Part shown: positions 1 through 11,074 of the stretch, one piece after another
How the letters are laid out: each line of letters starts with the position of its first letter
How positions within the stretch are numbered: the stretch's first letter is position 1
Origin: Cotesia glomerata
Taxonomy: Eukaryota; Arthropoda; Insecta; Hymenoptera; Braconidae
Length of the DNA: 64,000 nt
Direction: 5' to 3'
Assembly: GCF_020080835.1 (NCBI RefSeq)
Contig: NC_058163.1
Coordinates: 15,697,095-15,761,094 of the forward strand
The notes under the pieces: model-generated
Databases searched by the model: none
What the model saw: the letters and a program-made list of their open reading frames with translations, nothing else
Told to the model about the DNA's origin: nothing
Made by a program: the position numbers and the translations under genes

Positions 1-119
1 TTTCATTTTATTTTTACATTACTTCCCTAATACTTCAGGGTTCCCGGTCTAGTGGTGATAACTCGCCAGGGCCGAAATAAATTAAATCTTTATGTCAATT
101 AAGACGTAACATTATCAAG
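1..119. other. Unassigned leading sequence
   Basis: This short stretch is less AT-rich than what follows. I see no gene, repeat unit or element terminus in it. Confidence 0.3.
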
Positions 120-653
120 ATTAATATTATACTGTTAATATTAATTTTTCATAATGACATTAATTTTAAACTGTAAAAATTAATTTGAAATAATAGGTAA
201 TCAAATTAATATTAAAAAAATCAATTTTAGTTCATGAATCATCAATTTTCAAATGTGAAAATTAATACTATATAATACATCATTATTTTTTTGGGTAAAA
301 ATTAATTTTAGATAATGGATAATTGATTTTAAAATATAAAAATTGATTTAAACTATAAATGATTAATTTTATAATATAAAGATTAATATTATATTATTAA
401 AATTAATTTTTCATTAAAAAAATAAATTTTGAACAATAAAAATCAATTTTAGATCGTAAATAATTAATTTTAAACCATACACATCAATTGTATAACATAA
501 AAATTCATTTTATATTATAAACGTTAATTTACAATTATGAAAATTAATTTTAGATAAATTGTACATAAATAAATATTATTAATATTAATTTAAGATCATT
601 AATAATCAATTTTCAATCATAAAAATCAATAATAAATAAGAAATCATTAGTTT
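120..653. repeat. AT-rich satellite, block 1
   Basis: Degenerate tandem DNA in which a unit of about 20 bp, close to ATTATAAAAATTAATTTTA, recurs with small changes (AGATTATAAATAATTAATTT and similar). The same unit fills the spaces between mobile elements at 3834-4314, 6098-6757, 13135-13204, 20936-21327 and 23220-23314. This suggests one satellite array later broken up by insertions. No coding potential is seen. Confidence 0.7.
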
Positions 654-1123
654 TGAATGTCCACCCGCATTTTTTTTCGAATTTAAATCACCCGCAAAGA
701 TGGAAGACTTCTCCATGCGCGAAAGCTACAATAAAATATAAGCTACGCAACTGCTGGTTAACTAGCGGGGACTTCTGCAGGCTCAGCACCGCGAGTTTTT
801 AAAAAGGCGATCAACAGCCGACGCCTTGTCTTTGTTAGTTAATTCGATTTCCGCGTTTAACTGACGGACCCGTGCCTTGTAGAGTCCTTTGCTTTAATTT
901 GCACTGCACTTAGAGCAAGTTTGGACGCGGTTTAACCGGCAGGCCACGTATTAGTTATTAAATACTGTCTACGAGTTGGGATCTCAAAGTTCTAATTTGC
1001 CCTGCACTTAGGCGAGAATTCGGCTAGTAGATAGATTTTAGAGAGTCGGAATCTCAAAGTTCTAATTTGCCCTGCACTTAGGCGAGAATTCGACCAGTAA
1101 AAAAAATTAGAGAACCGTAATCT

Positions 1124-3252
1124 TGAAACGGGTTGTTTATGCCTGTTCATTGGCCCCTTAATTAATTTAATAAAATATAACAATACCTAGCAAAAGTGAT
1201 TCTAAATTAACAAGGGCGCCACCAGGATTTTCTATCTCGGTTCATGGAACCGGAAACCAGAGCTGAGCTTATAATCTACAGGGAGAGAGAGTGGAGGAAG
1301 GTGATCTTAAAGAAATAAATTTTTATTTAACAATATATCGATATTTATTAACTATATAAAATAACAAATGGTGATCACTCACGCACTCACATTACAATTA
1401 ACAATTTAAGACTACAGCCTAACTAACGACTGACCAGGACCTCTTAAAACTAACAGCCTAACTAACGGCTGACCAGAACTTCTTAAAATTAACAAAAATT
1501 CTTAATCCTACAGTACCCTCATATGGAGCGTCTATACTGCAGTTTCTAACTAAGTCGCGCTGTCCACCGGACCCTCACGCTCTATCAAAATTCTTAATCC
1601 TGACGGTACCTTCTTATGGAGCGTCTATACCGCAGTTTCTAACTAAGTCGCGCTGTCCACCGGACCCTCACGCTCTATAAAAATTCTTAATCCTGACGGT
1701 ACCCTCTTATGGAGCGTCTATACCGCAGTTTCTAACTAAGTCGCGCTGTCTAACGGACCCTCACGCTCTTAGACTGTCTGAACTACTCTACTCGGCAAAA
1801 CATCAACAAGTAGAGAATGTACACACACACACACATATCCCGCACGATCTTCACACACATAACCCGCTTACACACACACACACACTGGCTCTACTTACCT
1901 TTTATTTTTGACTTATAAATTAAACTCCAAAAATTACAACATTAATTTTTATCAAAATTTTCAGTCATTAGCTCGCAATTAAACCGTAAACCATTTTCAC
2001 AACTAATAATTTAATTCTCAAAAAATCTACACTAAAAACCGATGCTTGAATTTATTCCAAATTATCCACGAGTTTAATACTCAACATTAAATAAATTTTT
2101 AGGAACAATATCAACGCAAAATTTATTTCAATTCAATTCGTAATTTATTTCTTAAATTTTGAATAAATTCTTAAGAATATTTCTTTATAAAATTCTGACT
2201 CATTTTCTAGGACTTAATCCACGCCGTTAAATATTTTTATAAATAATTACAATAAAATAATACTTTTAATTTTCAAGAGTTCAATATATAAAATGACCAC
2301 GTGGAATTTTTCGATTTATAAATAATTAATAAAACAATTTGTCTCAATATAAAATATATTCACGAAAAATTATCCACGGGTATCCAATCTTAATTGCGTC
2401 GAAGTTCAGTAGCTAATTCTCAATAAATAAAATATTTTTAATTAATTAAATAGTTTCCAATAACAAATTATATTAATAAATGATAATTCAATTGTTAAAA
2501 ATTGTAATGACAGTCCAACTGTTACTTTTGTATTTTCTGCGTAATAAAATTCAAAAGGAATTTTTGTGCTCAAAATGGACGCCGTTGTTCGTAACTGCGT
2601 AGCAAATATGACCTCGGGTATGCGACTGACGTTTGACCGGTCGTGAGCCGCCGATTGGAATAATTCTCGATATTCAGAAATTAAATTAATGTTTTATTAA
2701 TGAAGTAAATTTATTTAAACCAATCTTAAGATGTTAATAATTATGAACTGGCCAAATTAATAAATTAATTACTCACGACTTCCAAGCCCAAGAGGTCTAG
2801 AACATTCTTCGGGTATAAGATCCCCCAAGAGGAATGCTCACAATGCTAACGAATCAAATCAATTAAAATAATTAATTATTATTGAGCAAATTATTATAAA
2901 CAATTGAATTATCAATATTTAATGAATAATGAGAAGTAGTAAAATTGATAAGCCGGGTATACGACCGCCTTGGCTCATCAAAAATGTGAAAGTCTCAATA
3001 CCTGGATAAATTCGTGCTGAGGAAGCTCTTTGTTCAAAACTGGCTTCCTTCTTGAACTTTTTGGCTGCTGATGTTGTTGAACTGAGCACTGCACTACTTC
3101 TAACTCACCGCAGCTACTCAACTGACCAAGAAACCCAAAAATTCCCCCACTTAATGCTAATGGGTCCCGAAGACCGAGACGCGCCAGTGCTGCGTCGAAT
3201 AATTATCATGCGTGATCGGTTTTACCGATACAGGGTAAATTACCCTGTTACA
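1124..3252. mobile_element. Solo LTR, family B, nested in LTR A
   Basis: Bounded by TGAAAC at the left and GTTACA at the right, which are imperfect inverted ends. Exact 4 bp duplications ATCT flank it (1120-1123 and 3253-3256). It aligns with 21328-23219, for example CCAGAGCTGAGCTTAT near the start and GAGACGCGCCAGTGCTGCGT near the end. It interrupts the tandem units of LTR A, which resume directly after the duplication. No open frame of note lies inside. Confidence 0.8.
1494..1770. repeat. Three tandem units of about 92 bp inside LTR B
   Basis: Three head-to-tail copies begin near 1494, 1587 and 1679. Each contains GGAGCGTCTATAC and GTTTCTAACTAAGTCGCG and ends CGGACCCTCACGCTCT. The related LTR at 21328-23219 carries a different repeat at the equivalent place. 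Confidence 0.85.
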
Positions 3253-3833
3253 ATCTCAAAGTTCTAATTTGCCCTGCACTTAGGCGAGAGTTCGGTCAAT
3301 AAGTAACTTAAAATCTTTCAAAAGCTAAATTTGCGCACTTTACCCTACGGGGGACTGGAGGACGTTAGCTCAAATTAAAATAAAATTCATTATTATAAAT
3401 TTCGATTAAATAAAATTTGTGAAAGTGTAAAAGTTTTGGTGTTAATAAGAATAAATCTAAAAAGAAGTGAAATCTGTTTCGAATAAATTCATTTTATAAA
3501 AATAAAAAGCCCTTAAGATAAACAGCCCAAATCCATCCCATTCAATCCGCTGCAAAGACCAACCAGAAGGCCCATTCCAGGAGAAGGCGCTAACAACAGC
3601 CCTGGAATCACGGATCCGATCTTAAGAAATAATCCTGCAAGTAGTAAGTACATCTATACTCAATGAATCCGTGCTCAGTCTCAAACGAAGGCGTGGTAAA
3701 TTCGTGCATCGAAAACGTCCCACACAAATAATTAAAACAACGGAATTAAAAACTCCGTTGCGTATTCTTTAAACTGTTAGTCCAAACCTTTACTGTTTAC
3801 GCTACCGCTCTAAAAACGCCCTTGGACATAACA

Positions 3834-4314
3834 AGATGATGAATAATTACTTTTTAATTATAAAAATTGATTTAAGACTGTAAATGATCAATTTCATATT
3901 ATACAAATTAATCTTTCATAACGAAAATCAATTTTGAACTATAAAAATTGATTTAAGATGAAAGGTCATTAAATTAATAATGAAAAAATTAATTTTAGAT
4001 TATGGATGATCAATTTTTAACTATAAAAATTTATAATATTTAATAAATCATTAGTTTTTTGGTAAAAAATTAAAATAAGATAATGAATATTTATTTTCTA
4101 AATATAAAAATTTATTTTAGACGCTAAATAATTAAATTTAAATTATAAAGATTTATTTTATATTATAAAAATTAATTTTAGATTAGGTGATATTAATTTT
4201 TAATCATTTAAATTAATTGTATTTTTAAAGTAAACAATTATCGATTATATAATTTAAATTCAGACTATAAATAATTGATTTTATATTACAAAGGTTAATT
4301 TTAGATCTTAAATA
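3834..4314. repeat. AT-rich satellite, block 2
   Basis: The same ~20 bp AT-rich unit as block 1 (ATAAAAATTGATTTAAGA and variants), lying between the solo LTR and the foldback element. No gene is seen. Confidence 0.7.
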
Positions 4315-6097
4315 ACACCGGCACACAAAAAAAAAAAGTTGTCAGTACTTCTGACGGGACCCATATATCTTTATGTATTTTAACCTCCTGAATCTGAATT
4401 TGAGGTCAGTTTGACCCGTACACCGTCAAATTTTCAAGAAAACTGAGAAAAACCGAAAAAAATGACGAAAATCGGCAGTTTAGGGGATTTAAAAAATTTT
4501 TTTTACCTTAACTAACCATGATTTTTATGTATTTCGACCCGCTTAATACTTATCTGAAGTTTATTTAGAGCATGAGCCTTTAAAAGTTTAAGTAAATCCC
4601 TAGAAACCCTGAAAAATTGCAAAAAAAGTAAAAAAAAGCAAAAAATTCCAGATATTATGTTAAAAAAATTTTATAAAATTAGATCAATCATGATTCTCAT
4701 GTATTTCGATCTGCCGAATATAGATCTCGTATTTATATGGCTCAGACATCTCTAAAAATCTTAATAAATGGCAAAAAACCACTGAAAATCAAAATAAATC
4801 CAGTCCGTTATGATAAAAATCAATTTTTAAATAAAAATAAAAAATTTGCTAAGACGGCATACAAGCCGTTAGCCCAGGGACTTTGCCAGACGGTTCTGTT
4901 TCCCGCCGTCATTACGTGGAGGTGACCTGGTAACAGGCACAAGCATTCATGCAAGGAATCAGGAATGATTAAAATTGCGATGAAAAGAAGGAGTTCCGAA
5001 AATTCATCAGTGTACTGACCAGATGTGAAAGGTTGTATCGATTTATCTAATATGAGTTTGAAAACTATGCTTCTCCATAATGGAAACATATTGGCACTGA
5101 TTGACAATTTGCAAATCGTATTAGATAAAATACAGTATTTGGAACATCAATGGAATGTTTGTGGTGATATAAATTTTGCAACAGCACTGTTCGACCAACA
5201 ATCAAGGTTCACAAAATATTCTGCTATTTATGTTTGTGGGATAGTTGAGATCGAACAAATCACTATGTTAATATTAACGATGCCAAATAAGAAAAAGGAA
5301 TTTTTGGTCCCCGAACAGAACCTCGAACTTTATTTCAATCATAACTTAGGGTTGCTTTATAAATCTTGAATTGCACATTTTACATTCTTACTTTTTACAC
5401 TTTGCTGAAAATCTTGGCGATAACAGTGACGAGTTACGCGGAGGATTCCACCAAAACCCCAGTGTAATAAAAACGATATCAAAAAATGTAGAATTAACAA
5501 AAATTTTTTAAGTATTTAGGTCAAAAAATTTAAAATTTATATTCCACAGATCGGATAACATGTTAAAAATTTTTTATTTTTATTTAAAAATTGATTTTTA
5601 TCATAACGGACTTGATTTATTTTAATTTTCAGTCGTCTTTTTCCATTTATTTAGATTTTCAGAGATGTCTTAGCCGTATAAATTCAGGATTTATATTTGG
5701 CGGATCGAAATACATGAGAATCATGATTGATCGAATTTTATAAAAATTTTTTTAACACAATATCTGGAATTTTTTGCTTTTTTACAATTTTTCAGGATTT
5801 TTTGGAATTTAATTAAACTTTTAATGGCTTATGGTCTGAATAAATTTCAGATAAGTATTAAGCGGGTCGAAATACATAAAAATCATGCTTAGTTTAGGTC
5901 AAAAAGAATTTTAAAATCATTTTAAATCGCCTAAACAGCCGATTTTCGTCATTTTTTTCGGTTTTTCAAAGTTTTCTCGAAAATTTAATGGTGTACGGGT
6001 CAAACTGACCTTAAATTCGGATTCAGCAGGTCGAAATACATAAAGATATATGGGTCCCGTCAAAAGTTCTGACAACTTTTTTTTTGTGTGCCGGTGT
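4315..6097. mobile_element. Foldback DNA element with inverted repeats of about 530 bp
   Basis: The left arm (about 4315-4847) and right arm (about 5565-6097) are reverse complements of each other. They start ACACCGGCACAC and end GTGTGCCGGTGT. The arms are well conserved over their whole length and enclose about 720 bp with a small coding remnant at 5025-5369. The flanks are satellite, and I cannot fix a target duplication (AATA on the left, AATT on the right). The termini starting CACCGG and the very long arms point to a cut-and-paste DNA transposon derivative, but I cannot name the superfamily. Confidence 0.75.
5025..5369 (+). pseudogene. Fragment of an unclassified repeat-encoded protein
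   Basis: A reading frame of about 114 codons lies between the two arms of the foldback element. Segments such as LLHNGNILALIDN, IQYLEHQWNVCGDINF and SRFTKYSAIYVCG resemble a conserved block that I recall from uncharacterised, multi-copy arthropod proteins; this is memory of a pattern, not a search result. In those proteins the block is part of a much longer chain, so this is probably the remnant of the element's original protein. It has no upstream or downstream continuation here and no recognisable catalytic motif. Confidence 0.4.
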
Positions 6098-6757
6098 AAT
6101 TTATTTTATGATAGAAAAATTTATTTTATGTTATAAAAATTGAATTCAAACAATAAATAATTAATTTTAAATTGTAAAAAATAATTTAAGATCATGAATT
6201 ATAAATTTTTATTTATAAAAATTAATTATATTTAATACATCATTAATTTTTTGTTTGAAAATCAATTTCTGATTATAAATGATTAGTTTTCAAATGTGTA
6301 AATTAATTTAAGACTATAAATCAATTATTCCATATTATAAAAATCAATTTTTCATTTTTAAAAATAATTTTTTATAATAAAACTTAATTTATGATCATAA
6401 ACAATAGATTGTGAATTATTCGAATTAATTTTATTTTATAAAAATTAATTTTATATTATATAAATTAATTTTAAATTATATAAATTAATTTTATATTATA
6501 ACAACTAATCATATTAGATATATAATAAATTTTTGGTAGGGAAATTAATATCATATTATAAATAAGTGATTTCTATTTATGAAATATAATTTTAGACCAT
6601 GATTAATTAATATTTAATTATTTAAATCAATTTTATAGTATAGATAATCAATTAGAGATTATAAAAATCAATTTTAAATCATGAAAATTAAATTTACATT
6701 ATAAATAATTAATCTTGAATCATTTAAATTAATTCTATATTATAAAAATTAATTAAA
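6098..6757. repeat. AT-rich satellite, block 3
   Basis: Again the ~20 bp AT-rich unit (AAAATTAATTTTATATTAT and variants), running from the foldback element to the SINE. No gene is seen. Confidence 0.7.
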
Positions 6758-7371
<614 letters not shown>

Positions 7372-7587
7372 GCGGTGCTTGCTACGTGGCCTCCAAGCGG
7401 CGCATCGCGGGAAACGCAGACCATAACACCAGGTCTGTAGGCGAACGACGTAGCCGATGCAGTGGGCCAACTACCCACTGCATTGAAATACTGAGTTACA
7501 ACAAGACGTAATCTCAGAAGTGCTCTCCACAACCGGTCCTTTTCGGATGAGGACCATTCATCAGGTGGGAGGAGCACGCCGGACCCG

Positions 7588-8442
7588 ATGAACGATGACG
7601 ACCCTGGCGCTTTAAGGACTTACTTTAAGTGGACGGAGGAACTACGAGTCGACCTCTTGGTGTGCTACCAACGTAGCGAGCCGGGGGTGAGCGGTTATAT
7701 GGCCCGGATGCACACTCTTTGGAGTGATATGCATCCGGAACTAGAGCATTTTACGCCTAAACACCTGCGTAATTATGCCGCTTATCTTCGGCGTAATAGA
7801 AGATCGCTTGTGCCGGATAGAAGGCAGTCTAATAGACTTTCCTTTCCGGCGCAATTACACCAAGAGCGACGCCGTTCCTCCTTGGATGACAACAATCCCT
7901 TTATAGGACGGCAAGTAAGTATATCTAAAAGATAACTTACTCCCAACAACAGCTAGAAGCGGTAAATGAAGATCTCCGTGCAAACATCCTGGAGGATTCC
8001 ACCCTGCTCACTGTGAGCCAGGTTGTGTATGATGCAGCAGTTTCGGCTTTTCCGAGAGAGAGACATTGTCTCTCGATCGAGGCAAGGTTGAGACAGCGCA
8101 TCTCACAACTTGGACTCAAAATTGACAGATCCCGGAAACAGGTCTCCCGCATTCAGTGTGTGATTGAGTTTGAAACAACTCAAAGAGCATACACGCCCCG
8201 AATTCGGCGCATTGCTGCTGAACTTCGGTGGCGTCATCACACACTGAATAAGAGTACTCTTCTTGTCATCAAGGAAGAGTCTCTCAATAAATTGCGGGCT
8301 CTAGTGACTGCCAAAAGTCACTAGAGAAACGGCTGAAGCGGTTGGTCGACAACTCGTTGTTTCGATCCAGCCCTTCACGCTTTCTGACACCAAAGACCGA
8401 TGTTACCGGGAATTATCCAACACCTGAGCGGGTGGAAGCTTT
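7588..8442 (+). pseudogene. N-terminal part of the R4/Dong polyprotein, frameshifted
   Basis: Three consecutive reading-frame pieces cover this stretch: 7588-7930, about 7929-8315, and about 8317-8443. They join to the main frame by three 1-nt shifts near 7927, 8313 and 8443, each in or beside an A or T run. The first piece contains a GYMARMHTLWSDMHPELEHF-like segment; the later pieces are basic and helix-rich (RLRQRISQLGLKIDRSR). I see no clear zinc finger. The first ATG (7588) is a plausible start but not proven. Because copy 2 shows the element is young, the shifts may be sequencing errors in homopolymers. Confidence 0.6.
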
Positions 8443-10914
8443 TGGACTGAGTTGTATGGAGATCAACCAAACGTGAACGCCAATACTCCAGCTCTGCACG
8501 ACTTTAAACCATTCTGTCGGGAACCCCGTAGACAGAATGTTGATAACGAAAACCCTGCAGTCAGTGTGAATGAAGTTCGTTCAGCTCTAAATGGCAGCAA
8601 AAATTGGGCTGCCCCGGGACCAGATGGCATAAATGTCTTTTGGTGGAAGAAGTTTACTTCTACCCACCTCCATCTGGCCCGTATATTTACATCGTACATT
8701 AGAGCTGACGAACCGATTCCAGACTGGCTCGTGGAAGGGCGAACCGTACTGATACCACCAAACGGTGACTTGTCTGACCCAAAGAATTACAGGCCTATCA
8801 CCTGCTTGAATGCGGTTTATAAAATTTTTACAAAAATTTTAAACAACCGTATTTTGCAGGAGATAGAACCTGTATGGCAACAGATATATGAACAGCGTGG
8901 CAGCAAAAGAGGCCTGTCAGGTTGCAAAGAGAACTTGATAGTTGATCGATGTGTCACACAAGATGCGATCTACTATCAACGCAACCTGTCAATGGCCTGG
9001 ATCGACTATCGCAAGGCATTTGACTCAACTTCTCATGAGTTGATTTTATATCTCCTCAAATGCCTGGGGGTCAATCCTGAAATAGTGGAATGCATTCGGC
9101 GTACAATGCAGCTCTGGCGAACGCGTTTTCACATTGGAAGTGGAAACGCATTGCACATAACCGGAGTTGTAGAGTACAAACGAGGGGTCTTCCAAGGTGA
9201 TTCCTTGAGCCCTCTGCTGTTTTGCATCTCACTGCTGCCTATATCTGTTGCTCTCCGTAAAACTCGTGGGTACTCTGTGGGGCCTCCGGGTGATCGAAAA
9301 TACTCGATTACCCATCTGCTTTATATGGATGACCTGAAGCTTTATAGTGCTGATGAAGATCATCTACAGGCGGCTCTTAACATCGTAGCAGAGTACACGC
9401 GGGATGTCGGAATGTCTTTTGGGTTGGACAAGTGTGCGGTCGTACATCTGGCGAGGGGTAAGTGCTCTGTTACGGGTGATGATGTCGAGTTGGTAGATGG
9501 GAGCGTTTTAAGACAATTAGACGCCGGAGAGTTGTATAGATATCTAGGAATGGAAGAGCACCGCATGCATGCGGTCTCCGAAGTTCAAGCAACTCTCCGT
9601 AGCGAGTATGTTAGGAGACTCCGGAAAATTTGGTCCTCCGAACTTTCCGGTAAAAATAAAGTCTCCGCTTCTAATATGCTCGCTGTCCCAGTCTTACTAT
9701 ACTCTTTCGGTGTCTTAAAATGGGCCCGAAAGGATCTGCGAGATCTCGACATCAAAACCCGTAAGACTATCAACATGAACCGGAGCATGCACCCCAATTC
9801 ATCAGTCGCCAGATTATACCTCTCCCGGTCCATCGGTGGGAGAGGTCTGCAGAGTTTGGAGCGGCTGCATGATCGTTTGGTCCTGGGTTTAACACACGAA
9901 GTTGTCAATTTCACTGCAGACGAGGATGACTTTCTTATGCAAATTGTTCATAAACATGAGAATGCGCATAAGGGGTCGTTCTTGTATAAGGCAGCTATAT
10001 ATGCAGCAAGAACCCTTGGTCTTGGAGAGATAAACGCTCTTATGGAACTCCGAAAGGAGGAATTCAAGAGCGTCATCAGGAACGCCGAGGAAAAACTACT
10101 CCTAGGCGAACTGATGGACAAGTCCATGCACAGCGTGTTCTTCAAACACGTGCGTGATCATGGCTTGTCCACCCAGCTGACGTTTTCCTTCTTAAAGTCA
10201 GCTGGCCTAATGTCCGAGACTGAAGGGTTCATATTTGCTTGCCAAGATGGTGTCATTAACACTCTAGAATACCGTAGCAAGGTGCTCCAGGTGCAGCTTC
10301 TGGACACGTCATGTAGGATGTGTAAACAACACCCGGAGACGCTCATGCACCTTTTGTCAGCATGTCCTGTGCTGGCGAGAGGTGCATATATCCAGCGTCA
10401 CAACGCTGCCCTGAGAGTACTGTACTACTATCTTCGTCATTACTACGGTATTGATATGACACCAGTGCTGCCTTATCTGCCAGGAGATATTCCCCAGGTT
10501 GTTGAGAATGACAGTTGCAAAATTTATTGGAACATGCCGTTTGCAACAACTCGGCGGATAGATCACAACAAACCTGATATTGTGCTCTTCGACAAGGCTA
10601 CTCGTGACATTTATGTCATTGAGTTCTCGGCCCCGGCTGAATACAACATCTCAGCCAAAGAAGAGCACAAAAGACAGATATATCAGGATCTCCTGTTTGA
10701 AATTGGCAAACTTTACCCAGGTTACCGTGTCAAGCTCGTCGTCCTGATTGTTGGCGTCCTCGGAGGGATGAAACAGTCTTTTGTATCCTCACTTGCCAGA
10801 GTTCCAGCTTGCTCATCAAAAGCTGAATTCTTGGCGGTCAGGATGCAGAAGGCTGTCATACTAGGTTCCCTCCGTCTACTTAGGAAAATGACTTTGGCCT
10901 GCTGTGATCACTAA
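8443..10914 (+). CDS. Reverse transcriptase / restriction-like endonuclease of R4/Dong-type LINE
   Basis: Open over about 820 codons with no internal stop. It would nick the target DNA and copy the element RNA by target-primed reverse transcription in the nucleus. Counting from the TTG codon at 8452, RT motifs include APGPDGI near residue 52, FQGDSLSPLLF near 250 and the catalytic YMDD near 291. A CCHC-like finger (CRMC...HLLSAC) lies near 621-640. The endonuclease motif KPD followed by VIEF lies near 707-724, as in R2/R4 enzymes. No ATG starts the frame; it continues the upstream segment through a 1-nt shift near 8443. The stop is TAA at 10912-10914. It could be functional only if the upstream shifts are errors. 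Confidence 0.85.
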   Translation, partial: WTELYGDQPNVNANTPALHDFKPFCREPRRQNVDNENPAVSVNEVRSALNGSKNWAAPGPDGINVFWWKKFTSTHLHLARIFTSYIRADEPIPDWLVEGRTVLIPPNGDLSDPKNYRPITCLNAVYKIFTKILNNRILQEIEPVWQQIYEQRGSKRGLSGCKENLIVDRCVTQDAIYYQRNLSMAWIDYRKAFDSTSHELILYLLKCLGVNPEIVECIRRTMQLWRTRFHIGSGNALHITGVVEYKRGVFQGDSLSPLLFCISLLPISVALRKTRGYSVGPPGDRKYSITHLLYMDDLKLYSADEDHLQAALNIVAEYTRDVGMSFGLDKCAVVHLARGKCSVTGDDVELVDGSVLRQLDAGELYRYLGMEEHRMHAVSEVQATLRSEYVRRLRKIWSSELSGKNKVSASNMLAVPVLLYSFGVLKWARKDLRDLDIKTRKTINMNRSMHPNSSVARLYLSRSIGGRGLQSLERLHDRLVLGLTHEVVNFTADEDDFLMQIVHKHENAHKGSFLYKAAIYAARTLGLGEINALMELRKEEFKSVIRNAEEKLLLGELMDKSMHSVFFKHVRDHGLSTQLTFSFLKSAGLMSETEGFIFACQDGVINTLEYRSKVLQVQLLDTSCRMCKQHPETLMHLLSACPVLARGAYIQRHNAALRVLYYYLRHYYGIDMTPVLPYLPGDIPQVVENDSCKIYWNMPFATTRRIDHNKPDIVLFDKATRDIYVIEFSAPAEYNISAKEEHKRQIYQDLLFEIGKLYPGYRVKLVVLIVGVLGGMKQSFVSSLARVPACSSKAEFLAVRMQKAVILGSLRLLRKMTLACCDH

Positions 10915-11023
10915 CCGCCTTGTTGTGCGGAGTGGTCCAGCAGTAATGGATGGAGCTCAGGCTGGGCCCTCGGAGAATCGGACTCCGGGGACAACCCCCC
11001 TGAGCATTTAATAACATTTAATA

Positions 11024-11025
11024 AC

Positions 11026-11071
<46 letters not shown>
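11024..11071. repeat. (TAA)n microsatellite between LINE copies
   Basis: A TAA run that is both the tail of LINE copy 1 and the landing site of copy 2. Confidence 0.9.

Positions 11072-11074
<3 letters not shown>

Larger units (their letters stand above)
654..3833 (+). mobile_element. Solo LTR of Gypsy family A, split by another LTR
   Basis: The sequence matches the complete 5' LTR at 31237-32432 along its length, including the shared unit TTGCCCTGCACTTAGGCGAG and the terminal GGACATAACA at 3824-3833. Its left end (TGAATGTCC) is a slightly altered form of TGTTATGTCC. Without the nested LTR at 1124-3252 it is about 1.05 kb, against 1.2 kb for the intact copy, because it has fewer of the ~64 bp internal units. 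It is flanked by satellite and followed by no coding region, so it is a solo LTR. No clear target-site duplication was found. Confidence 0.75.
7372..11023 (+). mobile_element. R4/Dong-type non-LTR retrotransposon, copy 1
   Basis: The unit starts GCGGTGCTTGC at the end of one (TAA)n tract and ends CCTGAGCATTTA at the start of another. It has a 5' region of about 215 bp, one degraded N-terminal coding segment, and a long frame for reverse transcriptase plus a C-terminal restriction-like endonuclease. This domain order and the (TAA)n target are known features of Dong in the R4 clade. Copy 2 at 11072-13066 is nearly identical where they overlap, so insertion is recent. The last ~11 bp (ATAACATTTA) are duplicated at this 3' end compared with copy 2. 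Confidence 0.8.

Noticed and set aside
1494..1770. A CRISPR-like array
   Set aside because: The units are contiguous 92 bp tandem repeats without spacers, inside an LTR of a eukaryotic element.
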